Below are positions 18,701 to 26,590 of a stretch of 64,000 nt of DNA, piece by piece. The stretch is taken from positions 1 to 64,000 of the forward strand of contig CAYTGL010000013.1 of the NCBI GenBank assembly GCA_964437335.1, read 5' to 3'. Source of the DNA: JAITWN01 sp964437335. GTDB taxonomy: Bacteria > Pseudomonadota > Gammaproteobacteria > SZUA-140. Numbering within the stretch: position 1 is the first letter of the stretch; every line of letters starts with the position of its first letter. The position numbers and the translations under genes were made by a program. The notes under the pieces are model-generated. The model had not been told where the DNA came from and did not search any database. It worked only from the letters and a program-made list of their open reading frames with translations.

Positions 18701-19190
18701 GCGCAGCGGCATCGCAGCGCTCGACAGGCTCGATCCGGCGCGCCTGCGAAGCGTTGCAGAAATTACGCTGACGCGGCTCGGCGTGCCGGCGCCGGGGCTC
18801 GATGATGCGGTCGAGCGCGTGATCGAGGCGCTGCGATCGACGTTCGACGACGCGCGCGGACGCTGGATCCTTGATCCGGGACATCGCGAGGCGCGTAGCG
18901 AATACGCGCTGAGTACGCTGGGAAAGCAGGGGCTGGTCACGGTTATCCTCGACCGGACCTTTGTCGATACCGACGGTGTGCGCTGGATCATCGACTACAA
19001 GACTGGCGCCCACGAGGGCGGCGGTATCGAGGCATTTCTCGACCGGGAGCAGGTGCGCTATCGCGAGCAACTCGAGCGTTACGCGGCGCTGATGCGCCAG
19101 CGCGAATCACGCCCGATCCGGCTCGGCCTCTATTTCCCGCTGTTGCGCGGGTGGCGGGAATGGGCGTACCTCAGCGCTCCAGATACTTGA
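15765..19190 (+). CDS. AddA/RecB-like UvrD-family helicase-nuclease
   Basis: 1141 residues from the GTG overlapping the previous stop. SF1 helicase motifs are present: Walker A APAGSGKTELL (about residue 27), motif Ia TFTRKAAGEMRNRV, motif II DEFQDTS (~residue 425), motif III VGDPMQSIYRFREAEV, and motif VI VAATRAKKRL. A C-terminal RecB-type nuclease motif is also present (DRTFVDTDGVRWIIDYKTG). It should unwind and process broken DNA ends together with the AddB-like partner; no RecC/RecD is nearby. Its last 20 bases overlap the convergent fdxA gene. Confidence 0.92.
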   Translation: MSAALRDDRAARARAIDPFGSFIVQAPAGSGKTELLSQRFLALLARVDAPEEVLALTFTRKAAGEMRNRVLAALDRAAAGPEPGEEPHKRLTRELGSAVLETDRARGWNLCRNPARLRILTLDALCASLARRMPVLSGFGAPPRIVEDAEPLYHEAARLTIDEIESGERWSDAVAHLLAHLDNHLPTVEGLIARMLAQRDQWLRHLMTVDRAALERTLAEVIGNTLAALRASVPADLVSETILLLRYAAQHLARGGETPAMLAALEQDRLPGADSADAAAWCEIAGVLLKQDGGWRAQVTVKNGFPSSSAGADRAEKARFKEMKDRMHALLARLGAEDDLNRRLNDARALPPPRYSATQWETVEALSQLLRVATGMLEVIFREQGEVDFIRVAQAARAALGEEDSPTDLALLLDERIRHLLVDEFQDTSLGQYQLLERLTAGWTPGDGRTLFVVGDPMQSIYRFREAEVGLYLRARRDGIGSVALEPLQLIVNYRSQQGIIDWVNAAFPRVLPERGDIASGAVSYAPALAHHPARDGAAVTVHPFIGSAPGAEGSAVLEQVQAARAADPQGTVALLVRNRSHLVDSVQALKAAGLRFRAVEIERLAHRPVIQDLIALACALTHAGDRLSWLAILRAPWCGLTLQDLHALVEDARDAAVWTLISDSRRVACLSEDGRRRLERVRAVIGAALAARRRRSLRRQVEGVWLALGGPACVEGRNDLEDAGVLFDLFDEFTAAGDLVDRQALMTRIEKLSARPDTEADERLQIMTIHKAKGLEFDTVIVPGLGRRPATDPPSLLMWMERPLGDLLLAPIRERGADFDPIYRYIAQLQREKSLLEDGRLLYVAATRAKKRLHLLGHVDARANAGGSRPALPHPHSLLARLWPVVEAEFTAVADELAASAEAAGESAPAGVTGATRPPLLRRLAADWALPDAPATLKLAPSVAASKERVYGPVEFQWAGEAARHVGTVAHRLLQHCARSGIAALDRLDPARLRSVAEITLTRLGVPAPGLDDAVERVIEALRSTFDDARGRWILDPGHREARSEYALSTLGKQGLVTVILDRTFVDTDGVRWIIDYKTGAHEGGGIEAFLDREQVRYREQLERYAALMRQRESRPIRLGLYFPLLRGWREWAYLSAPDT

Positions 19191-19494
19191 GCTTGTCCTT
19201 GACCGGCGCCCACTCGTCGGCGTCGTCGGGTGCATCTTTCTTTTCGGAGATCACCGGCCACAGTTTCGCGAGTTCGGCGTTGAGGGCAATATACTCCCTC
19301 TGGTGGGCAGGAACGTCGTCCTCGGGGTGAATCGCCTCGACCGGGCACTCGGGCTCGCACAGCGTGCAGTCGATGCACTCATCGGGATCGATGACCAGGA
19401 AGTTGGGGCCTTCATGAAAGCAGTCGACCGGGCAGACCTCGACGCAGTCAGTATATTTGCACTTGATACATTCCTCGGTCACGACAAAGGTCAT
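19171..19494 (-). CDS. fdxA: 7Fe ferredoxin FdxA
   Basis: 107-residue soluble electron carrier. Two cluster-binding regions are visible near the N-terminus: CIKCKYTDCVEVCPVDC, the arrangement for the [3Fe-4S] cluster plus one ligand of the second, and CIDCTLCEPECPVEA for the [4Fe-4S] cluster. The long C-terminal tail without cysteines (ALNAELAKLWPVISEKKDA) is typical of the FdxA group. It overlaps the AddA-like gene tail to tail by 20 bases and lies just downstream of mutS, a frequent proteobacterial pairing. Confidence 0.95.
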   Translation of the reverse strand: MTFVVTEECIKCKYTDCVEVCPVDCFHEGPNFLVIDPDECIDCTLCEPECPVEAIHPEDDVPAHQREYIALNAELAKLWPVISEKKDAPDDADEWAPVKDKLKYLER

Positions 19495-19605
19495 GAGACC
19501 CTCCTGTTGAATCGATCCGGCTGATTTCTGGGGTTATTCTGGATGCGTTATGCGCTGTATTTTATCGTTTATGGCCGCTTGCGCCAATAGCCGCGTTCGA
19601 GCCCA

Positions 19606-22188
19606 TCATTCCCGCAGCAGCGATTTCAGAGCATACAGCGTCTCAAGCGCCTCGCGCGGCGACAGGCCATCGGGCTCCAGCGCACGCAGCGCCGCGAGCG
19701 CGGGCGGATCTTCAGTGGCGGCGGGGGCAGGGGCACTGAAGAGCGGCAACTGGGGACGGTCCCCGGTGCCGGCGCGCTGTGCGGCGTTTTGCTCGAGTTC
19801 GTTCAGGCGCCGCCGCGCCGCCGCGATCACCGCTTGAGGTATGCCGGCGAGCGCGGCGACCTGCAGACCGTAACTGCGATTCGCCGGCCCATCTCTCAGC
19901 GCATGCAGGAATACGATGCCGTCGCCGTGTTCGATCGCATCGAGATGCACGTTCGCAATCGCCGGCGCGAGTTCCGGCAGCGCGGTCAGTTCGAAGTAGT
20001 GGGTCGCGAACAGCGTGAACGCGCGCACCTCGCGCGCGAGAAATTCAGCGCAGGCCCAGGCCAGAGACAGGCCGTCGAAAGTGCTGGTGCCGCGGCCGAT
20101 CTCGTCCATCAGCACGAGACTGTTCGCCGTCGCGTTGTGCAGGATGTTCGCGGTCTCGGTCATCTCGACCATGAACGTCGAACGGCCCTCGGCGAGTTCG
20201 TCGGCGGCGCCGATGCGCGTGAAGATGCGATCGACCGGGCCGATCACCGCGCGTGCTGCCGGCACGAAGCTCCCGATCGCGGCGAGGATCACGATGAGCG
20301 CGTTCTGGCGCATGTAGGTCGACTTGCCGCCCATGTTCGGGCCGGTGATGATCAGCATGCGGCGCTGGTCATCGAGGCGCGTGTCGTTCGCAACAAAAGG
20401 TTGATCGAGTACCGCCTCGATGACCGGATGGCGACCGCTGTCGATCCTGATGCCGGGTTCATCGCTGTATTCAGGTGGATTCAGGTTCAGGGTTTCGGCG
20501 CGCTCGGCAAGATTCGCGAGCACGTCGATCTCGGCGATCGCTCCGGCGCACGCCTGCAGCGTCCCGAGATGCGGGATCAGCGCGTCGAGCAGGGCATCGT
20601 AGAGCGCCTTCTCGCGCGCGAGCGCGCGTTCCTTCGCCGACAGAGCCTTGTCCTCGAATGATTTCAGTTCCGGCGTGATGAATCGCTCGGCGCCCTTGAG
20701 CGTCTGGCGCCGGATGTAGTCGGCCGGGACCTGTTCGGCGCGGGCGCGGGTGATCTCGATGTAATAGCCGTGCACGCGGTTGTAGCTGACCTTCAGCGTC
20801 GGGATGCCGCTGCGTTCGCGCTCGCGTCGCTCGAGTTCGAGCAGGAATTCGCCGGCGTTCTCGCCAAGTCCGCGCAACTCGTCGAGTTCGGCGTCGTAAC
20901 CGCCGGCGATGACGCCGCCGTCGCGGATCACCGCGGGCGGGTTGTCGATGATCGCGCGCTCGAGCAGCGCATGAAGTCCTGGATGATGGCCGAGGCGTTC
21001 GATCAGTGCATGGATCAGCGGCGAATCGAGCGCCGCAAGCAGGCGTTGAAGCGCCGGTAATGCGGCCAGCGCATCGCGCAACAGCGCGAGATCGCGCGGG
21101 CGCGCGGATTTCAGCGCGATGCGCGCGAGTGCGCGTTCGACGTCGCCGATCGAGCGCAGCTGATCCTGCAGGGATCGGTAGCGCCGTGCTTCGATCAGCG
21201 CGCCGATTGCATATCGCCGCTGTTGCAGCAGTGCGGTGTCGCGCAGCGGACGGTTGATCCAGCGCCGGAGCAGGCGGCTCCCCATTGGATTGCGGGTATG
21301 GTCCATGACCCAGGCGAGGGTATGCTCGCGGCGGCCGGCAAGGCTGGTCTCGAGTTCGAGATTGCGCCGGCTGGTCGCATCGATGATGATCGCGTCGTCC
21401 GGCTGCTCGACGCGCAGCGCCTGGATATGCGGCAGCGCGGCGCGCTGCGTCTCGCGCGCATATGCGAGCAGGCAGCCGGCCGCGGCGACCGCGAGCGGGA
21501 ACGGCTCGCAGCCAAAGCCCTTGAGATCGCGTACGCCGAACTGCGTCGCGAGTTGCGTAGTTGCGTGTTCAGCCTCGAAATGCCAGGGTGGACGCAGGCG
21601 CAGTCCGCGCCTGCCCTTGAGTGCCGGGGGCGGGGGCTGGTCTTCGCCGATCAGCAACTCGGCCGGCTTCAGGCGTTCGAGTTCATCGGCGAGCGCCTGC
21701 ATGCCGGCGACCTCGAGGATTGCGAGTCGACCGCTCGACAAGTCGAGCGTCGCGATGCCCCAGGTTTCTCCGCTGTGACGGATCGCAGCGAGCAGGTTGT
21801 CACGCCGCTCGTCGAGCAGGGCCTCGTCGGTGAGGGTGCCCGGCGTGACGATGCGCACAACCTTGCGCTCGACCGGACCCTTGCTCAGCGCCGGATCGCC
21901 GATCTGCTCGGCGATTGCGACTGACTCTCCCTGCGCGACGAGCTTCGCAAGGTAGCCGTCGACCGAATGGAACGGCACCCCCGCCATCGGAATCGGCGCC
22001 CCGCCCGACTGCCCGCGCGCGGTCAGCGTGATATCGAGCAACTCCGCCGCCCGCCGCGCATCCTCATAAAACAACTCATAGAAATCCCCCATCCGATAGA
22101 ACAGCAGCAACTCCGGATGCTCCGCCTTGATGCCCAGATACTGCTGCATCATCGGCGTATGACTGGCGGGGTCGGATCTGTGTAACAC
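19606..22188 (-). CDS. mutS: DNA mismatch repair protein MutS
   Basis: 860-residue mismatch sensor that recruits MutL. The N-terminal mismatch-binding domain carries the Phe-x-Glu contact in FYRMGDFYELF. The connector, core and clamp follow, then the C-terminal ABC-type ATPase with Walker A GPNMGGKSTYMRQ (about residue 610), Walker B region LVLMDEIGRGTSTFDG and ATHYFELT. Length equals canonical MutS. The first Met is used here; MMQQYLGIK 12 codons on is an alternative. Confidence 0.98.
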   Translation of the reverse strand: MLHRSDPASHTPMMQQYLGIKAEHPELLLFYRMGDFYELFYEDARRAAELLDITLTARGQSGGAPIPMAGVPFHSVDGYLAKLVAQGESVAIAEQIGDPALSKGPVERKVVRIVTPGTLTDEALLDERRDNLLAAIRHSGETWGIATLDLSSGRLAILEVAGMQALADELERLKPAELLIGEDQPPPPALKGRRGLRLRPPWHFEAEHATTQLATQFGVRDLKGFGCEPFPLAVAAAGCLLAYARETQRAALPHIQALRVEQPDDAIIIDATSRRNLELETSLAGRREHTLAWVMDHTRNPMGSRLLRRWINRPLRDTALLQQRRYAIGALIEARRYRSLQDQLRSIGDVERALARIALKSARPRDLALLRDALAALPALQRLLAALDSPLIHALIERLGHHPGLHALLERAIIDNPPAVIRDGGVIAGGYDAELDELRGLGENAGEFLLELERRERERSGIPTLKVSYNRVHGYYIEITRARAEQVPADYIRRQTLKGAERFITPELKSFEDKALSAKERALAREKALYDALLDALIPHLGTLQACAGAIAEIDVLANLAERAETLNLNPPEYSDEPGIRIDSGRHPVIEAVLDQPFVANDTRLDDQRRMLIITGPNMGGKSTYMRQNALIVILAAIGSFVPAARAVIGPVDRIFTRIGAADELAEGRSTFMVEMTETANILHNATANSLVLMDEIGRGTSTFDGLSLAWACAEFLAREVRAFTLFATHYFELTALPELAPAIANVHLDAIEHGDGIVFLHALRDGPANRSYGLQVAALAGIPQAVIAAARRRLNELEQNAAQRAGTGDRPQLPLFSAPAPAATEDPPALAALRALEPDGLSPREALETLYALKSLLRE

Positions 22189-22249
22189 GTTGTTTTTATA
22201 TAAATAAATAAATAAGTTGGTAAACAGGCGAAATATCGCACTCCGGGGT

Positions 22250-22269
22250 CCATTTTGGACCCAAAATGG
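22250..22269. repeat. Hairpin in the mutS upstream interval (22189-22421)
   Basis: CCATTTTG (22250-22257) and CAAAATGG (22262-22269) are exact inverted repeats with a GACC loop, preceded by GGGGT. The 233-base interval between mutS and the rhodanese gene also holds an AT-rich run (TAAATAAATAAATAAG near 22200) that may form the mutS promoter region. No gene is seen in it. Confidence 0.6.
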
Positions 22270-22421
22270 CGGTTTTAACAGGGGGCGCGAAGGAAGACAG
22301 CGCCAGGATGCAATTATCGGGGTCTGAAACGAGGCCGGAGGCCCGAAAACAGGATCAGAGTGCGACCAACTCTTCAGAGAAGATCGCGGGCGTACTCAGG
22401 GGTTCAATCATACACCCGGTA

Positions 22422-23240
22422 TTAATGCTCGATCGGCGTTTCCGGATCGTTCCCCCAGTCCGACCACGACCCCGGATAGCCCTTGAGCCGCGTGAAGCCG
22501 AGCGCCTTCAGCAGGATATAGCTGTGCGTCGAGCGCATGTGGGTCTGGCAATGGAGGATGATCTCCTTATCGGAGACGACGCCTTCATGAGCATACAGCG
22601 CGCGCACCTCGTCGACCGGCCGAAAGCGGAAGTCGCCGCCGCCGATCACGGTGCTCGACCAGTCGATATTGCGCGCGCCCGGGATGTGTCCGGCCCGCTG
22701 CGCGCGCCGGTCAACGCCGCTGTATTCGAGAGCGGACCGCGTGTCGAGCACGACGACATCAGGATTCTTGAGATGCTCGAGGATATACTGCTTGTCGGCG
22801 ACATGCTCCGTACCGTAGCGGACCGGGTAGCTGGAAGGCGTGATGTTCGGCAACGCGTCGTCGAGTCCATGCCCGGCATTGAGCCAGGCATTGAGCCCGC
22901 CGTTCAACAGTGAAAAGCCGCGATGACCGATGACGTCGAGCGTCCACAGGAAGCGGCAGGCCTTGAGCGAGTTTTCACCATCATAGGCGATGATGTGATC
23001 GCCCGGCCGGATGCCGGCCTCGGAGAGTACCTTGCCGATGGCGGCCTCCGGCGGCAGCAATCCCGATACCGGCGGTTTCGAAGCGCTGAGTTCGGCGGCC
23101 TCGATCCGGACTGCGCCGGGCAGGTGTCCGGACTCGTAGACGGCTTCGCTGGACAGGTCAACGATGACGATGCCGTCGGTGTCGAGCAGCGGCACGACGT
23201 CATCGACGTCGAGTATCAGCGGAATCCTTTGCAGGGTCAT
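22422..23240 (-). CDS. Two-domain sulfurtransferase (rhodanese)
   Basis: 272 residues forming tandem rhodanese domains, the layout of thiosulfate or 3-mercaptopyruvate sulfurtransferases. The N-terminal domain (VIVDLSSEAVYESGHLPGA) is the inactive structural copy. The C-terminal domain (VVLDTRSALEYSGVDRRAQRAGHIPGA) carries the catalytic loop CQTHMRST, whose C-x4-R pattern fits a persulfide-forming active site. The loop differs from the CGSGVTA of E. coli SseA, so substrate preference is open. It is transcribed leftward between suhB and mutS. Confidence 0.88.
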   Translation of the reverse strand: MTLQRIPLILDVDDVVPLLDTDGIVIVDLSSEAVYESGHLPGAVRIEAAELSASKPPVSGLLPPEAAIGKVLSEAGIRPGDHIIAYDGENSLKACRFLWTLDVIGHRGFSLLNGGLNAWLNAGHGLDDALPNITPSSYPVRYGTEHVADKQYILEHLKNPDVVVLDTRSALEYSGVDRRAQRAGHIPGARNIDWSSTVIGGGDFRFRPVDEVRALYAHEGVVSDKEIILHCQTHMRSTHSYILLKALGFTRLKGYPGSWSDWGNDPETPIEH

Positions 23241-23308
23241 GGGGAGCCTCCGGCAGGTGTCCCGCCTGACATTACCTGTGAACAGACGCAGATTGCAAGA
23301 TGCCGGCC

Positions 23309-24106
23309 TCAGCGTGACAGCGGCGGCGTCAGGTGCGGCGTGATCGCGTGCAGGATCGCCGTGAATACCTTCGGATTACCGGCCACGATGTTGCCGGTTT
23401 CGAGGAAGTCGTCGCCGCCGGAGAAATCGCAGACCATGCCGCCGGCCTCGCGAATCAGCAGCACGCCGGCCGCCATGTCCCAACGGCTGAGCCCGATCTC
23501 CCAGAAGCCGTCGAGACGCCCCGCCGCGACATAGGCGAGGTCGAGCGCGGCGGATCCGGCGCGGCGGATGCCGGCGGTGCCCTGGTGCAGCGCCTTGAAC
23601 ATCTCGACATAGGCGGTCAGATGCTGCTGCTGGCGGAACGGGAAGCCGGTGCCGAGCAACGCGCCCTCGAGTCCTTTCAATTGTGTCACGCGGATGCGCC
23701 GGTCGTTCAGGAACGCGCCGACGCCGCGCGAAGCCGTAAAGAGTTCTTCGCGCAGCGGGTCATAGACCACCGCTTCCTCGAGTCGGCCCCGGTGGGTGAG
23801 CGCGATCGAGACCGCGAACTGCGGAAAGCCGTGCAGGTAATTGGTCGTGCCGTCGAGCGGATCGATGATCCATTGATAGTCGTCGCCCGCGCGCTGGCCG
23901 CCTTCCTCGGCGAGGATGCCATGGCTGGGATAGGCCTTACGCACCACCGCGACGATCTCGCTCTCGGCCTGGCGATCAACATCGCTGACATAATCGTTCT
24001 TCCCCTTCAGCGCGACATTCTGGCTGTCGAGGCGATCCATGCGGCGCAGGATCAGGCTACCGGCCTTGCGAGCGGCCTTGATGGCGATATTGAGTGCCGG
24101 ATGCAT
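23309..24106 (-). CDS. suhB: Inositol-1-monophosphatase family protein SuhB
   Basis: 265 residues from MHPALNIAIKAARKAG; the long in-frame extension upstream is the antisense of trmJ and is rejected. Metal-binding phosphatase motifs are complete: LAEEGG (Glu), WIIDPLDGTTNYLHGFP (Asp-Pro-Leu-Asp-Gly-Thr), and WDMAAGVLLIREAGG (Asp). In gammaproteobacteria SuhB also acts in rRNA antitermination. It is divergent from trmJ, exactly as in E. coli and Pseudomonas. Confidence 0.95.
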   Translation of the reverse strand: MHPALNIAIKAARKAGSLILRRMDRLDSQNVALKGKNDYVSDVDRQAESEIVAVVRKAYPSHGILAEEGGQRAGDDYQWIIDPLDGTTNYLHGFPQFAVSIALTHRGRLEEAVVYDPLREELFTASRGVGAFLNDRRIRVTQLKGLEGALLGTGFPFRQQQHLTAYVEMFKALHQGTAGIRRAGSAALDLAYVAAGRLDGFWEIGLSRWDMAAGVLLIREAGGMVCDFSGGDDFLETGNIVAGNPKVFTAILHAITPHLTPPLSR

Positions 24107-24280
24107 TACGGTTCGGAGGTATCTGGGGATAAACAATGACATCATGATAGCAGATACCGTCGTTTCGTGCCGGTTCCGCTCGTGCGCCGCACCGGCGCGC
24201 ATTTCGGAGACGAGCGGAAATCCTGTATCATCCGAAGTCTTCTCACGCGACACCCATAGGCTTTTGCAGTCCTGTCCCTG

Positions 24281-25051
24281 ATGACGGATTTCGTAAGGAT
24301 CGTCCTGGTCGGCACGACCCACCCCGGCAACATCGGCGCCGTCGCGCGGGCGATGAAGAACATGGCGCTCGATCGGCTGTACCTCGTCGATCCGCGCGGT
24401 TTTCCGAGCGCCGAGGCGACGGCGCGCGCCTCGGGCGCCGACGACTTGCTCGCCGCGGCGCGGGTCTGCGCGACACTCGAGGAGGCGGTCGCCGATTGCA
24501 CACTGGTAATCGGCGCGAGCGCGCGCCCGCGCGCAATCGCCTGTCCGCGGCTGACGCCGCGTGAATGCGCGGGGGTGCTGGCCGCCGCACAACCGGGTGT
24601 GCAGGCCGCAATCGTGTTCGGGCGCGAGCACTCCGGCCTCAGCAATGAGGAGATCGATCGCTGCCACTACCGGCTTCACATCCCGTCGAATCCCGATTTT
24701 GCGTCGCTGAATCTGTCCGCGGCCGTACAGATCGTTGCCTACGAGCTGTATGCAGCGCGCATCGCCGCCGGCGCGGCGGCGCCATTTTCCAATCCTGCTT
24801 CGAATCAGGATCCGGAGCCGGATGACGGCCCGGTCAGCCTGGAAGAAATGGAGCGATTTTACGCGCACCTGCAGGCCGTGCTCGTCGAGATCGACTTTCT
24901 CGACCCCGCGCAGCCACGGCATCTGATGCGCCGCCTGCGCCGTCTGTACAATCGGCTGCATCCCGATCGCAACGAAATTAATATACTGAGAGGGATCCTC
25001 AAGGCCGTCGAGGACTATGCGGCGGTGGTGCGCCGGCGCCAGGGCGGTTGA
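24281..25051 (+). CDS. trmJ: tRNA (cytidine/uridine-2'-O-)-methyltransferase TrmJ
   Basis: SPOUT-class SAM methyltransferase that 2'-O-methylates position 32 of certain tRNAs. 256 residues with the N-terminal signature VRIVLVGTTHPGNIGAVARA, NMALDRLYLVDPR, then the knot elements IVFGREHSGLSNEEIDRC and HIPSNPDFASLNLSAAVQ. The C-terminal extension is helical. It is divergent from suhB and precedes cysE and iscR, the normal gammaproteobacterial order. Confidence 0.96.
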   Translation: MTDFVRIVLVGTTHPGNIGAVARAMKNMALDRLYLVDPRGFPSAEATARASGADDLLAAARVCATLEEAVADCTLVIGASARPRAIACPRLTPRECAGVLAAAQPGVQAAIVFGREHSGLSNEEIDRCHYRLHIPSNPDFASLNLSAAVQIVAYELYAARIAAGAAAPFSNPASNQDPEPDDGPVSLEEMERFYAHLQAVLVEIDFLDPAQPRHLMRRLRRLYNRLHPDRNEINILRGILKAVEDYAAVVRRRQGG

Positions 25052-25057
25052 ATCCAC

Positions 25058-25100
25058 AGAGTTGATCTGGCGGAGTTGATGCGGTGGAGTTGATCTGGCG
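25058..25100. repeat. Three imperfect 14-16 bp tandem repeats downstream of trmJ
   Basis: The unit GGAGTTGATCTGGCGG occurs as an opening copy (25058-25070), a diverged copy GGAGTTGATGCGGT (25071-25084) and a full copy (25085-25100). It lies in the 157-base gap before cysE. Confidence 0.8.
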
Positions 25101-25208
25101 GGGAATACCCCACAGGATAGTAACGGGCTCACGACAGGGGCCGGCGCCGGTGTTAAGGCGCCGTGACCGTCGCGGGCAGGACAATAACAAACCCTAAGGC
25201 CTGGTGGA

Positions 25209-26024
25209 ATGTTCGAGAGAATCCGTGAGGATGTGCGGTGCGTCTTCGAGCGCGATCCCGCGGCGCGCCATACCTTCGAAGTCCTGACGACCTACCCGGG
25301 CATCCACGCGCTGCTGTTTCATCGCATGAGCCATGCGCTATGGGGCATCGGACTCAAGTGGCTGGCGCGCCTGCTGTCGTCGATCGCGCGCTGGCTGACC
25401 GGCGTCGAGATCCACCCGGCGGCGCGCATCGGCCGGCGCTTTTTCATCGATCACGGCATGGGCATCGTGATCGGCGAGACCGCCGAGATTGGCAATGACT
25501 GCACGCTCTATCACGGCGTCACGCTCGGCGGCACGACCTGGGAGAAGGGCAAGCGTCATCCCACGCTCGGCGACAACGTGATCATCGGCGCCGGCGCGAA
25601 GGTGCTCGGACCGATTTTTGTCGGAGATGGCGGCCGTATCGGATCAAATGCCGTCGTGATGAAAGATGTTCCTGCAGGCGCCACCGTCGTCGGCGTGCCC
25701 GGCCATATCGCCCGGCGACGCAAGTCCGCCGATGAACAGAAGCGCCGCGAGTTCGCCGAAAAGATCGGCTTCGACGCCTATGCCGCGGCCGAAGACCTGC
25801 CTGATCCGGTGGTCCAGTCGATCAATTCGCTGCTCGATCATATTCATGCCCTTGATGCGAGAGTGGAAATCATGACCCGCGAATTGGAGAAACTGGGCGC
25901 CGAGATCGATTCCAGCCCCTTGCCGGTGATCGAGGAATATGGAATTGATTCAATTGAAAATATCGGTAAAACAGAGGACAATGCCAGGCAGGGTACGGGA
26001 GCGCCGAAGGATACGGATAGTTGA
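25209..26024 (+). CDS. cysE: Serine O-acetyltransferase CysE
   Basis: First step of cysteine synthesis from serine: acetyl-CoA plus L-serine gives O-acetylserine. 271 residues; helical N-terminal domain, then left-handed beta-helix hexapeptide repeats with the catalytic region FFIDHGMGIVIGETAEIG and LYHGVTLGGTTWEKGKRHP. The C-terminal tail is longer than in short bacterial forms. It sits directly upstream of iscR, matching cysteine supply to Fe-S assembly, and its stop codon overlaps the predicted IscR operator. Confidence 0.95.
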   Translation: MFERIREDVRCVFERDPAARHTFEVLTTYPGIHALLFHRMSHALWGIGLKWLARLLSSIARWLTGVEIHPAARIGRRFFIDHGMGIVIGETAEIGNDCTLYHGVTLGGTTWEKGKRHPTLGDNVIIGAGAKVLGPIFVGDGGRIGSNAVVMKDVPAGATVVGVPGHIARRRKSADEQKRREFAEKIGFDAYAAAEDLPDPVVQSINSLLDHIHALDARVEIMTRELEKLGAEIDSSPLPVIEEYGIDSIENIGKTEDNARQGTGAPKDTDS

Positions 26025-26041
26025 TTAAAGCGGTCAACTAT
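26017..26041 (+). promoter_or_regulatory. Predicted IscR type 1 operator
   Basis: A 25-bp element whose outer half-sites ATAGTTGA (26017-26024) and TCAACTAT (26034-26041) are perfect inverted repeats. Aligned to the published E. coli type 1 consensus (ATASYYGACTR, three A/T, then the mirror half), I count three mismatches, all in the inner part. It overlaps the -35 and spacer of the predicted iscR promoter and the cysE stop. That is the arrangement expected for autorepression by [2Fe-2S]-IscR. Confidence 0.8.
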
Positions 26042-26048
26042 GTACAAT
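26021..26048 (+). promoter_or_regulatory. Predicted sigma-70 promoter of iscR
   Basis: -35 TTGATT (26021-26026), 16-bp spacer, -10 TACAAT (26043-26048), 35 bases before the iscR ATG. The -35 and most of the spacer are covered by the IscR-like operator. Confidence 0.65.
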
Positions 26049-26083
26049 GATATCCATCCATTTCATACGGGAAGGCCCTGAAC

Positions 26084-26572
26084 ATGAAACTGACGACCAA
26101 AGGACGCTATGCCGTGACGGCAATGCTCGATCTTGCCCTGCACGCACAGGAATGTCCTGTACCCCTCGCCGACATCTCCCAGCGCCAGGGTATTTCGCTG
26201 TCGTATCTCGAACAGCTTTTTTCGAAACTGCGCAAGCGCGGCCTCGTCGACAGCGCGCGCGGTCCGGGCGGCGGATACCGCTTGAGCCGTGCCGCCGGCC
26301 ACATCCCGGTTGCGGAGGTCATCACCGCGATCAATGAACATGTCGATGCGCGCCGTTGCGGCGGGCTCGCCAACTGTCAGAACGACCAGACCTGTTTGAC
26401 CCATGAGCTGTGGGAAGACCTGAGCAACCAGATCTTCGATTTCCTGAACGGCATCAGTCTCGGTGACCTGGTGCAGCGCCGCGGGGTACAGGAAGTCAGC
26501 GCGCGTCAGGACCACCTGCAGAAGGGCAAGCCCTTTATCACCGTCATCGCCGCCGAAAGCCTGAATACCTGA
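26084..26572 (+). CDS. iscR: Fe-S cluster assembly regulator IscR
   Basis: 162-residue Rrf2-family repressor that senses Fe-S status. Starts MKLTTKGRYAVTAMLDLALH with the winged-helix DNA-binding domain (ISLSYLEQLFSKLRKRGLV, GPGGGYRLSR). The cluster ligands are C-x5-C-x5-C and a downstream His (RRCGGLANCQNDQTCLTHELW, about residues 92-107). First gene of the local isc locus; the operator upstream suggests autoregulation. Confidence 0.96.
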   Translation: MKLTTKGRYAVTAMLDLALHAQECPVPLADISQRQGISLSYLEQLFSKLRKRGLVDSARGPGGGYRLSRAAGHIPVAEVITAINEHVDARRCGGLANCQNDQTCLTHELWEDLSNQIFDFLNGISLGDLVQRRGVQEVSARQDHLQKGKPFITVIAAESLNT

Positions 26573-26590
26573 CGGAGGTTTCTCCGTGCC

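Noticed and set aside
24107..25132. N-terminal extension of suhB
   Set aside because: Would be antisense to trmJ; SuhB family proteins start at MHPALNIA.
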